Shown here: positions 29,818-37,718 of the stretch, one piece after another | Layout of the letters: each line of letters opens with the position of its first letter | Numbering within the stretch: the first letter of the stretch is position 1 | NCBI GenBank assembly: GCA_041392475.1 | Contig: JAWKLZ010000001.1 | Span: 2,170,001-2,234,000 of the forward strand | Reading direction: 5' to 3' | Origin: Chitinophagales bacterium | Lineage (GTDB): Bacteria > Bacteroidota > Bacteroidia > Chitinophagales > UBA2359 | Length of the DNA stretch: 64,000 nucleotides | The notes under the pieces: generated by a model | What the model saw: only the letters and a program-made list of their open reading frames with translations | Database searches by the model: none | Told to the model about the DNA's origin: nothing | Program-made: the position numbers and the translations under genes

Positions 29818-30022
29818 GACTTGTACGGATTTGATTATGATAGAGTTATGTGAAAAGTGATTTGTTGTGTGCAATTATTTTCCTCTTGAAAAACATTTGT
29901 TATAATCAAAATATAGGACTCTTTTTCAAAACATTTGTTTATGAGTGTTTTAAGCATAAAATAATAAATCATTAAATATTTTCAATAATTTATTATTCAC
30001 TGATTATCGAGCCGAACAAGTC
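29818..30022. mobile_element. MITE-like insertion (205 bp) with terminal inverted repeats and TA target duplication
   Basis: Left end reads GACTTGTACGGATTTGATTA and the right end, read inward on the minus strand, GACTTGTTCGGCTCGATAAT. The outer 11 bp agree at 10 positions and similarity continues for about 24 bp with a 1-bp gap. Each end is flanked by TA (29816-29817 and 30023-30024), as for IS630/Tc1-type transposons. No ORF inside; AT-rich, with two internal copies of AAAACATTTGTT (on the plus strand). Deleting the element plus one TA fuses the two regulator fragments in frame through the sequence LYI-I-SLVPNHEK, giving about 933 codons. No transposase and no second copy seen in the window. 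Confidence 0.85.
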
Positions 30023-31763
30023 TAATATACAATTGCAGTTCGTCTTTGCCATTGAAGTATTGGATATAATTGGGATAAATTTTGAACCAGTCTGTCTTTT
30101 TTCCTCTTGTAAATTCATATTTTCCTGATTCTAATACAATATTGTTCATTGAAGTAATCGGCTCAAACTTTTGTAGATCCTCATTGAAGGTCATAAAAAG
30201 CGAATCGGATTTGACCACCATTTTTTCTTCAAAAGCGAATAAGGAAAGGTTGAATACAGAAGGCAAACCGTCTTGTAAATCAAAAGATTGGATTTTTTCA
30301 GCCTTGGTCAATTGTTGGTTTAGTTTTGTGCGAAACAGTCCTTTTTGGGGATGTGCTACCCAAAGCCAGTCATTTTTGTCAAAACCAATTTTCTTGGAAG
30401 GGATGCTGATTCCTTCAATGCGATTGGAATAAATCCAGCTACCTTGTTCATCTTGCTTGAAGACTACCAAACCTGTGTAAGTTCCTTGTAAAAGTGTGTT
30501 TTTTATATGGGGATGTGCAATCAAGCGATAACCACCTGTGACGGATGAAATGGGCTTCAACTGATGGTTTTCGACCAAAAAAGTTCCTGAATTGTGTCCA
30601 CAAAGTAGTTGCCCATTGAGTAACTGCAAATCCCAAACCTGCCCTTGACTTCCTTCAATGTGTTGAAAATCTTGGTTAAAATCTGATTGCCACGGCTTAT
30701 AAAACAAACCTTGATTAGTGCCTATATATAGCTGTTCTTCAAAGAGAATTGCGGTATAAACGGTGCCAATTTCACCATTTTTGTCGTGGGCATATACGAT
30801 TGGTGCATCCAACACTACTAAGTCAATGCCTTTGTCCAAGCCTACCCAAAGATTGCACATTGAATCTTCAAAAAGTGCCAATATGGTGTTGTTTTGGAGG
30901 GCGTTCTGTTGGTTGAGGTGGTAACGAATATTACCAACAGAATCGGTGATGTACACGCCATTGCGAATGGTTCCCCACGCATAATCTCCATTTTGTAGGC
31001 GAATCCCTTTGTTGAGTTGGTATTGCTTCAATAAACCGTTGATAGGCAGTTGCCAACTTTTGAAGTTTTTACCATCATATTGAAAAATACCTGAATATTG
31101 TGTGCCTATCAGATAAGTATCTTCACTAATAGTGGGCAAAATTGCAGCCACTTTTTTATCTTGAAAAAGTTGACTATTGCGGACTTTTTGAAAAGTATTT
31201 TGAGGACTAAGTTCATACAAACATTCTGTTAACACAGGTACAACAAGTTGATTTTGAAGCGTTCTTGCAAACATGATGTTGGAAGGTGGCTTGATAACCA
31301 TCACTGTATCTGCATCACGGTCAAAGCGATACATCATCGAAAAGGACTGAGCATAAATGTGTTGTTCGTGTTCAAAAATATGCCAAATTTCTTCTTCGTA
31401 AATGCGTGGTTCTGAAATTTTTTCGACCAAAGAAATATAGTGGTATTTGCCATCGGTTTCGGTGTGCCAATAACCAAACATTCCGAATCCTCCTATAAAA
31501 ATGTTGCCTTCGGTATCACAATAGGTTGTACGAACAATTTGCTGATTCGGAATTTGAAGTGTATTCCACTGACTTCCATTGAACTGCAATAGTCCTTGTG
31601 CATTTCCAAAATACATTTGCAGGTCTTGCCCCTGAGTGATAGACCAATTTTGATTTTGCCCTGCATACTGTTGTTTAGAGAAATGAATCACCTTTGGCAC
31701 TTCTTTGGCGGTCAAAGTCCATGAAAAAAGGCACAACAATAGGTACATCACTAATTTTTTCAT
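29997..31763 (-). CDS. PUL regulator, N-terminal beta-propeller fragment, truncated by MITE
   Basis: 588 codons with a signal peptide (KKLVMYLLLCLFSWTLTA). The body is a repeating two-component-regulator-type propeller, blades marked by motifs such as QGLLQFNGSQWNTL, TEGNIFIGGFGMFGYW, YLIGTQYSGIFQYDGKNFKSW, NLWVGLDKGIDLV, YIGTNQGLFYK and DWLWVAHPQKGLFRTKL. In intact relatives this periplasmic sensor is joined to Y_Y_Y, TM and HTH parts. The last eight residues (RLVRLDNQ) and the stop codon come from the MITE terminal repeat, so the sensor is cut off from its output half. If made, it would be a free periplasmic protein. Confidence 0.85.
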   Translation of the reverse strand: MKKLVMYLLLCLFSWTLTAKEVPKVIHFSKQQYAGQNQNWSITQGQDLQMYFGNAQGLLQFNGSQWNTLQIPNQQIVRTTYCDTEGNIFIGGFGMFGYWHTETDGKYHYISLVEKISEPRIYEEEIWHIFEHEQHIYAQSFSMMYRFDRDADTVMVIKPPSNIMFARTLQNQLVVPVLTECLYELSPQNTFQKVRNSQLFQDKKVAAILPTISEDTYLIGTQYSGIFQYDGKNFKSWQLPINGLLKQYQLNKGIRLQNGDYAWGTIRNGVYITDSVGNIRYHLNQQNALQNNTILALFEDSMCNLWVGLDKGIDLVVLDAPIVYAHDKNGEIGTVYTAILFEEQLYIGTNQGLFYKPWQSDFNQDFQHIEGSQGQVWDLQLLNGQLLCGHNSGTFLVENHQLKPISSVTGGYRLIAHPHIKNTLLQGTYTGLVVFKQDEQGSWIYSNRIEGISIPSKKIGFDKNDWLWVAHPQKGLFRTKLNQQLTKAEKIQSFDLQDGLPSVFNLSLFAFEEKMVVKSDSLFMTFNEDLQKFEPITSMNNIVLESGKYEFTRGKKTDWFKIYPNYIQYFNGKDELQLYIRLVRLDNQ

Positions 31764-31857
31764 TCAAAGCACTTGTTTGTCCTTCAATTTGTAACTGATG
31801 GAAGAATTATCCAAAGTTAAAATAAAAATTACTTCCTATTCAATTCGCCTTTCTCCT

Positions 31858-31865
31858 TATATTTG
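31858..31865 (+). promoter_or_regulatory. -7 element TATATTTG almost on the SDR start codon
   Basis: TATATTTG at 31858-31865 matches TAnnTTTG, only 5 bp before the ATG at 31871. Transcription would begin close to the ATG, implying a leaderless or near-leaderless mRNA. No TTG at the expected -33 spacing was seen. Confidence 0.45.
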
Positions 31866-31870
31866 CGCTT

Positions 31871-32671
31871 ATGGCAAATTACTATCAAAACAAAGTCGTA
31901 TGGGTAACAGGTGCTTCTTCTGGAATTGGAGAAGCCTTGACTTATGCCTTCAATGAAAGGGGGGCAAAATTGGTGATTTCTGCTCGTCGGGAATCTGAAT
32001 TGGAAAGGGTGAAAAACAACTGCAAAAACAAATCGGCAGAAGTATTCATTTTGCCTCTCGACCTCGCAAAACACGATGAACTTCCTGCAATTGCAGCCAA
32101 AAGTATTGCGCATTTTGGCAAAATAGATATTTTGGTCAACAATGGTGGACGAGGTTTTAGAGGTTTGGTAAAAGATACCGAAATGGAAGTACATAAGCAA
32201 ATTATGGATGTTAATTATTTTGGCACAGTGGCTGTTACCAAAGCTGTTTTACCGAATATGATTGCCAATAAATCGGGACAAATTGCAGTGATTAGCTCTT
32301 TGACGGGTAAGTTTGGAACGCCTATGCGTTCGGCTTATGCGGCATCAAAACACGCTTTGCACGGTTTTTTTGATGCTCTGCAAGCTGAAGTTTTTAAGGA
32401 TGGGGTGAAGATTACCATGATTTGCCCAGGTTTTGTGTCCTCCAATTTGCTGACCAAATCACTGACGGCTGACGGCGGTTTGTATGGTGAGGAGGAAGAA
32501 AGTGCGTACAAAAGGATGCCCGCAGATGTGTTCGCTCAAAAAGCATTGAAGGCGATTGAAGGTCAAAAAGAAGAGGTGTATATTGGAGGAACTGAAAAAT
32601 TAGCGATTTATGCGAAGCGGTTTGTTCCGAGTATTTTCAATTATTTTATTAGGAAATCGAAGGTTAGTTAG
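31871..32671 (+). CDS. Short-chain dehydrogenase/reductase (SDR family)
   Basis: 266 residues, classical SDR size. NAD(P)-binding TGASSGIGEAL at the N-terminus, NNGG at about residue 90, catalytic Ser in VISSLTGKFG (about 140), and YAASK (about 155, the Tyr-x-x-x-Lys pair), followed by CPGFVSSN. An Arg pair after the second strand (SARRESELE) suggests NADP. Substrate cannot be told from the sequence. Convergent with the DUF5683 gene; divergent from the regulator fragment. Confidence 0.92.
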   Translation: MANYYQNKVVWVTGASSGIGEALTYAFNERGAKLVISARRESELERVKNNCKNKSAEVFILPLDLAKHDELPAIAAKSIAHFGKIDILVNNGGRGFRGLVKDTEMEVHKQIMDVNYFGTVAVTKAVLPNMIANKSGQIAVISSLTGKFGTPMRSAYAASKHALHGFFDALQAEVFKDGVKITMICPGFVSSNLLTKSLTADGGLYGEEEESAYKRMPADVFAQKALKAIEGQKEEVYIGGTEKLAIYAKRFVPSIFNYFIRKSKVS

Positions 32672-32775
32672 TGATTGGTAATTAGATATTAAGTGAATTT
32701 AATCCAAAAACGATAAGTTCATTAGATATTTTTTTATAAATTGATTTGTAGAATCTTAGCTCCAATCTTCACTGG

Positions 32776-33807
32776 CTAAAAATCCACTACCCATCTTACT
32801 CCTCTAAATCCCATTCTGCCAAATTCATCGGGCGCAAAATTAGGTTCGACTCGGATACTCAAATCGTCACTTACATCAAAATCATAGAGGTGTGCGTCAA
32901 TCGTTGCGTCAATGATGTTGATGGCATAAATCAAGCCTGTAAACAGAATGGAAATGGACAACAAACGGTCACGACTTTCAAAAGCATTGAGGGCATTTGT
33001 GTCTGTTTGGTAAAAAGGGGAGGTCAATGGCGGGTCACCATAGCCTTCACGGGTAAGGGCAAGATATTGGTCTCGAAAGAGTTGTCGGTTTTTGAAGTGG
33101 TCGACAACTAGATAACCTGTGAATCCCAAGAGTCCATAAATAATCGGAATTTTCCAATATTTGCGATTGTACACCTGCCCCAATCCTGGCAATAATGCCG
33201 AGCGTGTGGCCGCACGAAGGGGAGAATGTGGGCGGTTTTTGCGTTTGATTTCGGAGCTGACAAAGGCATCAATGATGTTGGCACCATAGATAATGGCGGT
33301 ACTGGTGAACCCTACGGTATAGTTTCGCCCTGCTGTTCTTCGTTTTTCCCGCAATTCTACCAAACTTAAATTTGCAGTTTGTGCGCTTTCTTGGTAATCA
33401 GGATTTTGCAGCACTTGATTGTCCAGACGACTTTTGTAGGCGTTTTGATAGGTATTGTACTCGCTTTTGAGGAGAATTGTGGTGGCTGCTCCCCCTACAA
33501 AAAGCCCTGCATAAACGGGTGCTTTCCAATATTGTTTGTTGTAAAGATGCCCACCTCCTGGAATCAAAGACCACATTGCCGCCCGTTTGGAGTGCTTTCG
33601 CAAGACAGAATCGGGCAGCAAGGTTGGGTTTTTCCTCGCTGCAATGACCACTGAATCAGCATTGATGCTTACTAATGGAATACTGTCTATGGCAGTAGTA
33701 GGGATGGTATCGGGTGGTATAATTTGAACAGGGTCGAGTTCTTGGGCGTTTAGGGGATTGCCCAAGAGTAGGAATAAGAAAGGGATGAGAAATTGGATTG
33801 TACGCAT
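32776..33807 (-). CDS. DUF5683 protein with two copies of the domain
   Basis: 343 residues with a signal peptide (IQFLIPFLFLLLGNPLNA). The DUF5683 signature occurs twice: KRAAMWSLIPGGGHLYNKQYWKAPVYAGL near residue 70-98 and TRSALLPGLGQVYNRKYWKIPIIYGLL near 200-226 (quoted in part), each followed by hydrophobic segments and a region ending in a TGLIYAINIIDA-type helix. DUF5683 genes usually lie beside parB in Bacteroidota, as here, with two small plus-strand genes inserted between. Function unknown; an envelope role is likely from the signal and membrane segments. Confidence 0.8.
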   Translation of the reverse strand: MRTIQFLIPFLFLLLGNPLNAQELDPVQIIPPDTIPTTAIDSIPLVSINADSVVIAARKNPTLLPDSVLRKHSKRAAMWSLIPGGGHLYNKQYWKAPVYAGLFVGGAATTILLKSEYNTYQNAYKSRLDNQVLQNPDYQESAQTANLSLVELREKRRTAGRNYTVGFTSTAIIYGANIIDAFVSSEIKRKNRPHSPLRAATRSALLPGLGQVYNRKYWKIPIIYGLLGFTGYLVVDHFKNRQLFRDQYLALTREGYGDPPLTSPFYQTDTNALNAFESRDRLLSISILFTGLIYAINIIDATIDAHLYDFDVSDDLSIRVEPNFAPDEFGRMGFRGVRWVVDF

Positions 33808-33980
33808 GTATTCCGTTTTTGAAAATCGCTTTTATTTGGAGAGCTAAAGATACGATATTGTTTTTGGAGTAGTTGACGAAGTGTTTGGGGTTGGGCGTTG
33901 CTTCGTGTTTTTTATCAATAATAGCTTTTGATTATTGGATTCATTTAGTATATATTGCAGAAAATAAAAACTAAAAATCA

Positions 33981-34547
33981 ATGACTTCACTTCTTAATAT
34001 CTTATGGAATCCCGTGACTACTTTGAAGGAACTGGGAAAAGAATATTCCGATGATTTACATAGAAAAAGTATTTGGATTATCGTGGCTTACAGCGTAATT
34101 ATTTCTATCCTAAACGATGTGCAAAACACAAGTGAAGCAGTTTTTTTAGTGCAGATTGGAGGTTTATGTTTGGGTATTGCTATTACCTTGTTTTTTGTAT
34201 TTGCTTTAAGTTCAGTTATTTATTGGATAGGAAATACAATAGTAGGAAAAGCAGCGTTTACAGAGATTGAAGCAACGGTCGCATATTCGTTGATTCCCAC
34301 TTTGTTTGGATTCATTGTGGTGGTATTTATAAATGAAATGGATTGGAATTTATTCGACTGGAATAAAAGCCATTTTATCAACTCCATATCTTTTTTAGGA
34401 TGGATTGCATCAACCAATATTGTTTATCAAGGGGTTAAGCTATTCAATCAATTTAATTGGAAACAGACTTTGTTGGCTATGCTTCCATTGTTACTACTAT
34501 ATGTGGTAATACTTGCACTCATTTTTTATGTTTTTAGTTGGAGTTGA
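33981..34547 (+). CDS. Yip1-domain integral membrane protein
   Basis: 188 residues with a short cytosolic start (LLNILWNPVTTLKELGKEY, a typical opening of bacterial YIP1 family proteins) and five hydrophobic segments. Function of bacterial Yip1 proteins is not established. The end overlaps the start of the next gene by 10 bp, indicating a coupled pair. This pair is on the opposite strand to the flanking DUF5683 and parB genes. Confidence 0.75.
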   Translation: MTSLLNILWNPVTTLKELGKEYSDDLHRKSIWIIVAYSVIISILNDVQNTSEAVFLVQIGGLCLGIAITLFFVFALSSVIYWIGNTIVGKAAFTEIEATVAYSLIPTLFGFIVVVFINEMDWNLFDWNKSHFINSISFLGWIASTNIVYQGVKLFNQFNWKQTLLAMLPLLLLYVVILALIFYVFSWS

Positions 34548-35005
34548 AAATTACTGTCAGACTGAAATTATCCCTGCTACTTTTCTGTTTGCTCTTATTT
34601 GCTCTACACCCCATCTCCATTTATGGACAGTTGAATCCAAGAAGCCCCTATTTATACAGTACGGGAGGCTGTGGGTTTATAGGGGATAGCCCGATGCCGC
34701 AATCTGCTATTGATATGTTTGAACTTGTGAATTCGAGAAACTATGTAGAACTCAAAAAATGGCTTTATTCTCCATATCCTGAAATTCAAGCTTTTGGAGT
34801 AGAAGGTATGCACTATTTTTGCGAAATGGGAATACCTATTGAAGTAGAAGATGTCGAAACAATAGAACGTTTAAGAGAAAGCAGTACATTAGTGAATACT
34901 TGTGCAGGGTGTATTTACAGTGCTGAACCAATGAAGGATTTATTGAAGTATAATGATTTATCATATTCTTATTGGCATTGTAAAAGAGAAGGTTATTTGC
35001 ATTGA
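34538..35005 (+). CDS. Hypothetical secreted cysteine-containing protein
   Basis: 155 codons, TTG start at 34538 overlapping the Yip1 stop. A signal peptide (LKLSLLLFCLLLFALHPISIYGQ) precedes a mature part of about 125 residues with five cysteines (GGCGF, YFCEMG, NTCAGCIY, WHCKRE). It resembles a small helical repeat unit (NSRNYVELKKWLYSPYPEIQAFGVEGMHYF), possibly HEAT-like. I do not recognise the family. It ends 6 bp before the end of parB on the other strand. Confidence 0.7.
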   Translation: MELKITVRLKLSLLLFCLLLFALHPISIYGQLNPRSPYLYSTGGCGFIGDSPMPQSAIDMFELVNSRNYVELKKWLYSPYPEIQAFGVEGMHYFCEMGIPIEVEDVETIERLRESSTLVNTCAGCIYSAEPMKDLLKYNDLSYSYWHCKREGYLH

Positions 35006-35010
35006 ACAAA

Positions 35011-35892
35011 TCACCCCTTCATCTTCTTCAACAACTCATTCAATTCCTCATTCGACCCAAAAGGAATGGTAATTTTCCCTTTGCCTTTCGGATTCGCATT
35101 GATTTCGACCTTTGTATCAAAATAGCGGGCCAAATCGTCCGTCACCCTTTGCAGGAACAAATCGGGTTTATCGTCTTTTGAAGCAGAAGGCTTCTTCTTG
35201 GCACTTTGCCAACTTTTAATCAAAGCATCCGTTTGACGGACAGATAACTCTTTCTCTATAATTTCTTGACAAATAGCAATTTGATCTTCTGACTTCAATT
35301 CACCACTCAGCAAATATTTGCAGTGACCTTTGGTGAGATCGCCATTCTTCAGTGCAGCAATTACCATCGGAGGTAGACTCAATAAGCGAAGTTCGTTGGT
35401 AATAGACGAGCGTTTTTTACCGACTCGTTCCGAAACCTGTTCGTGAGTCAGTTTACATTCATCAATCAAACGTTGGTAACTCATGGCGATTTCGATGGGA
35501 TTCAAGTCCTTACGATGTGTGTTTTCCACCAAAGCTGCTTCCAGCATAAACTGTTTATTCGCCAAAACCACATAACCAGGAATCGTATCTAAGCCTGCTA
35601 ATTTTGCAGCCCGAAGCCGTCGTTCTCCTGCAATCAACTGAAAATTACCGTTTTCCAATTCTCGAACGGTAATCGGTTGAATCAATCCCAAAGTTTTGAT
35701 GGAGTCCGCCAGTTCTTGCAGTGATTCCTCTCCGAAATCTTTCCGAGGTTGAAAGGGATTCGCTTCAATGTCTTCTAAAGGTATTTCCAGAACGGTGTTG
35801 AGCAATTCCTTTTCGTCTTCCGCATTGTTGAAGTCCGATAATAGTGAGCGAATGCCCATTCCCAATGCTTCTTTTTTAGGTCTTTTTGCCAT
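35011..35892 (-). CDS. parB: Chromosome partitioning protein ParB
   Basis: 293 residues. Order of parts: an N-terminal tail (KKEALGMGIRSLLSD, which binds ParA), the CTPase/ParB-N domain with NPFQPRKDF and LIAGERRLRAAKLAG, the HTH (LTHEQVSERVGKKRSSITNELRLLSLP), and a C-terminal dimer domain ending NEELNELLKKMKG. Binds parS, loads as a CTP-gated clamp and guides origin segregation with ParA. 110 bp downstream of parA and likely co-transcribed. Confidence 0.97.
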   Translation of the reverse strand: MAKRPKKEALGMGIRSLLSDFNNAEDEKELLNTVLEIPLEDIEANPFQPRKDFGEESLQELADSIKTLGLIQPITVRELENGNFQLIAGERRLRAAKLAGLDTIPGYVVLANKQFMLEAALVENTHRKDLNPIEIAMSYQRLIDECKLTHEQVSERVGKKRSSITNELRLLSLPPMVIAALKNGDLTKGHCKYLLSGELKSEDQIAICQEIIEKELSVRQTDALIKSWQSAKKKPSASKDDKPDLFLQRVTDDLARYFDTKVEINANPKGKGKITIPFGSNEELNELLKKMKG

Positions 35893-36002
35893 ACTATTTT
35901 GATGCTGTTGTTTCTATTTGATATTTACAGATGGATGCTTTTTCTATTGATTCTGTCGATGTTAAGTTGATACTTTGGGTTGATAAATCGTCCATCGTTC
36001 TC

Positions 36003-36791
36003 TCACCCAAACTTTACCACCTTCAATCCATTCTTTTTCAACACTTCTTTGCCCAAATTGATGTAGTTGATTGCACCTTTGCTTTGTATATCGTACATAA
36101 TCACCGATTTGCCAAAACTTGGTGCTTCTCCCAATCTTGTATTTCGATGAATAACTGTATCAAAAACCATCCCTGCAAAATGTCGCTTTACTTCCGAAAT
36201 AACTTGATTTGACAAACGAAGACGGGTGTCAAACATGGTCAGTAGAATACCTTCAATTTGTAGTTTTCGATTCAAACGCTTTTGAACTATTGTAATAGTA
36301 TTCAGCAGTTTACCCAATCCTTCAAGTGCAAAATATTCGCATTGAACAGGAATCAAAACCGAATCGGCAGCCGTCAGTGCATTGAGGGTAATCAAACCCA
36401 AAGAAGGAGAACAATCAATAATGATGAAATCGAAATCTTTTTTGATGGTCTGCAAAGCCTTACGCATCAATATTTCCCGTTCGGGATGGTCTATCAACTC
36501 CAATTCTGCGCCGACCAAATCCAAGTGTGAAGGCAGCAAATACATATTGGGGCTGTCCACATTTTTGATGCTGTCTTTGATGTCGGCTTTGCCAATCAAA
36601 CACTCATAAATACTCACTTTCACCGTTTTAGGGTCAATTCCCACCCCTGAAGTTGCATTTGCTTGCGGGTCAGCATCTACCAAGAGCGTTTTGTAGTCCA
36701 AAATGGACAAACTCGCTGCTAAGTTGATGGCTGTTGTGGTTTTCCCAACTCCACCTTTTTGATTTGCAATCGTAATAATTTTTGCTGCCAT
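36003..36791 (-). CDS. parA: Chromosome partitioning ATPase ParA (Soj)
   Basis: 262 residues. Deviant Walker A KGGVGKTTTAINLAASL at the N-terminus, Walker A' LLVDADPQANATSGVG, and Walker B FIIIDCSPSLGLITLNAL. Binds DNA non-specifically as an ATP dimer and drives ParB-parS movement. Genes upstream are separated by a palindromic intergenic region. Presence of parAB suggests the window may lie within the origin half of the chromosome, but no dnaA or oriC is visible. Confidence 0.97.
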   Translation of the reverse strand: MAAKIITIANQKGGVGKTTTAINLAASLSILDYKTLLVDADPQANATSGVGIDPKTVKVSIYECLIGKADIKDSIKNVDSPNMYLLPSHLDLVGAELELIDHPEREILMRKALQTIKKDFDFIIIDCSPSLGLITLNALTAADSVLIPVQCEYFALEGLGKLLNTITIVQKRLNRKLQIEGILLTMFDTRLRLSNQVISEVKRHFAGMVFDTVIHRNTRLGEAPSFGKSVIMYDIQSKGAINYINLGKEVLKKNGLKVVKFG

Positions 36792-36816
36792 ATTTTTTTT
36801 TTGCTTGTATAGTATG

Positions 36817-36921
36817 GTGACTGGTGGATTAGTGAATGGTTATCAGTTGTGCAATATTATAATATTGAATCAATTGTATAAAAAAACAATGCAACTCAAC
36901 TAATAACCAATCACTGGTCAC
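36817..36921. repeat. Imperfect long inverted repeat with a central 16-bp palindrome
   Basis: GTGACTGGTGGATTAGTGAA (from 36817) corresponds, with gaps, to the inverted right arm GTGACCAGTGATTGGTTATT (read inward on the minus strand from 36921). The arms are about 35 nt. At the centre is the perfect palindrome CAATATTATAATATTG (36852-36867). It fills most of the 142-bp gap between parA and the hydrolase gene. Could be a decayed mobile palindrome or a regulatory structure of parAB. Confidence 0.55.
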
Positions 36922-36933
36922 ATAAATTACTGA

Positions 36934-37614
36934 TTACAAATCTCTCGTTTCACCAATCTTCATCAAAATCAATTCTTTTCCTTTTGAAGTAAAAGCTGCT
37001 TTTGCAACGTCTTTGTCAATTTCAATATAACCAAAAGTATCGTAATGTACACCCACTATTTTGTCACATTCCACAAATTCAGCTGCAATAATCGCATCTT
37101 TGTAGCCCATTGTAAAATTATCACCAATGGGTAAAACAGCAAAATCTAATTTTGTAATCTTAGGTATCAGCTTCATATCCATGGTTAATGCGGTATCTCC
37201 TGCAAAGTAGAAATTGCCTTCGTCAGAAGTAATCACAAAACCACCAGGATTACCGCCATAAGTACCATCGGGTAAAACGCTCCCATGAATGGCATTGACA
37301 TACTTTACTTTTCCAAAATCAAAGTTCCAAGCACCTCCATGATTCAAAGGATGACCGATTTCATAACCCTGACTTTTGTACCAATCTATGATTTCATAGT
37401 TAGAAACAATCGTAGCACCTGTATTTTTTGCAATTGTCAAGGCATCGGCTACGTGATCACCATGTCCATGCGACAATAAAATATAATCTGCTTCGATACT
37501 GTTAACATCTATATCTTTTGCTTTGGGATTGGGTGTAATAAATGGGTCAAAAAGAATATTTTTGCCCTTGATAGTGACACTAAAACACGAATGTCCATAA
37601 AAAGTGAACTGCAT
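36934..37614 (-). CDS. Metal-dependent hydrolase, metallo-beta-lactamase fold (UPF0173 type)
   Basis: 226 residues. Metal ligands in SHGHGDHVADAL (HxHxDH), a further His in NHGGAWNF and NAIHGS, the Asp in YFAGDTALTMDM and a last His in GVHYDTFG. The start FTFYGHSCFSVTIKGKNILFDPF is characteristic of the UPF0173/UlaG-like group. Substrate unknown. Confidence 0.9.
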   Translation of the reverse strand: MQFTFYGHSCFSVTIKGKNILFDPFITPNPKAKDIDVNSIEADYILLSHGHGDHVADALTIAKNTGATIVSNYEIIDWYKSQGYEIGHPLNHGGAWNFDFGKVKYVNAIHGSVLPDGTYGGNPGGFVITSDEGNFYFAGDTALTMDMKLIPKITKLDFAVLPIGDNFTMGYKDAIIAAEFVECDKIVGVHYDTFGYIEIDKDVAKAAFTSKGKELILMKIGETRDL

Positions 37615-37718
37615 AAGTTTGGATTTTATCAGGTTACAAAAAAAATGAAAACCTAAAGATACGATTCCTACATATCAAGCAACAAAAATAACAAAGAAAA
37701 ACCAATAAATACCACAAA

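Noticed and set aside
29808..29996. Gap between the regulator halves explained as a frameshift or as two natural genes
   Set aside because: The terminal inverted repeats, TA duplication and in-frame rejoining explain it better as an insertion.
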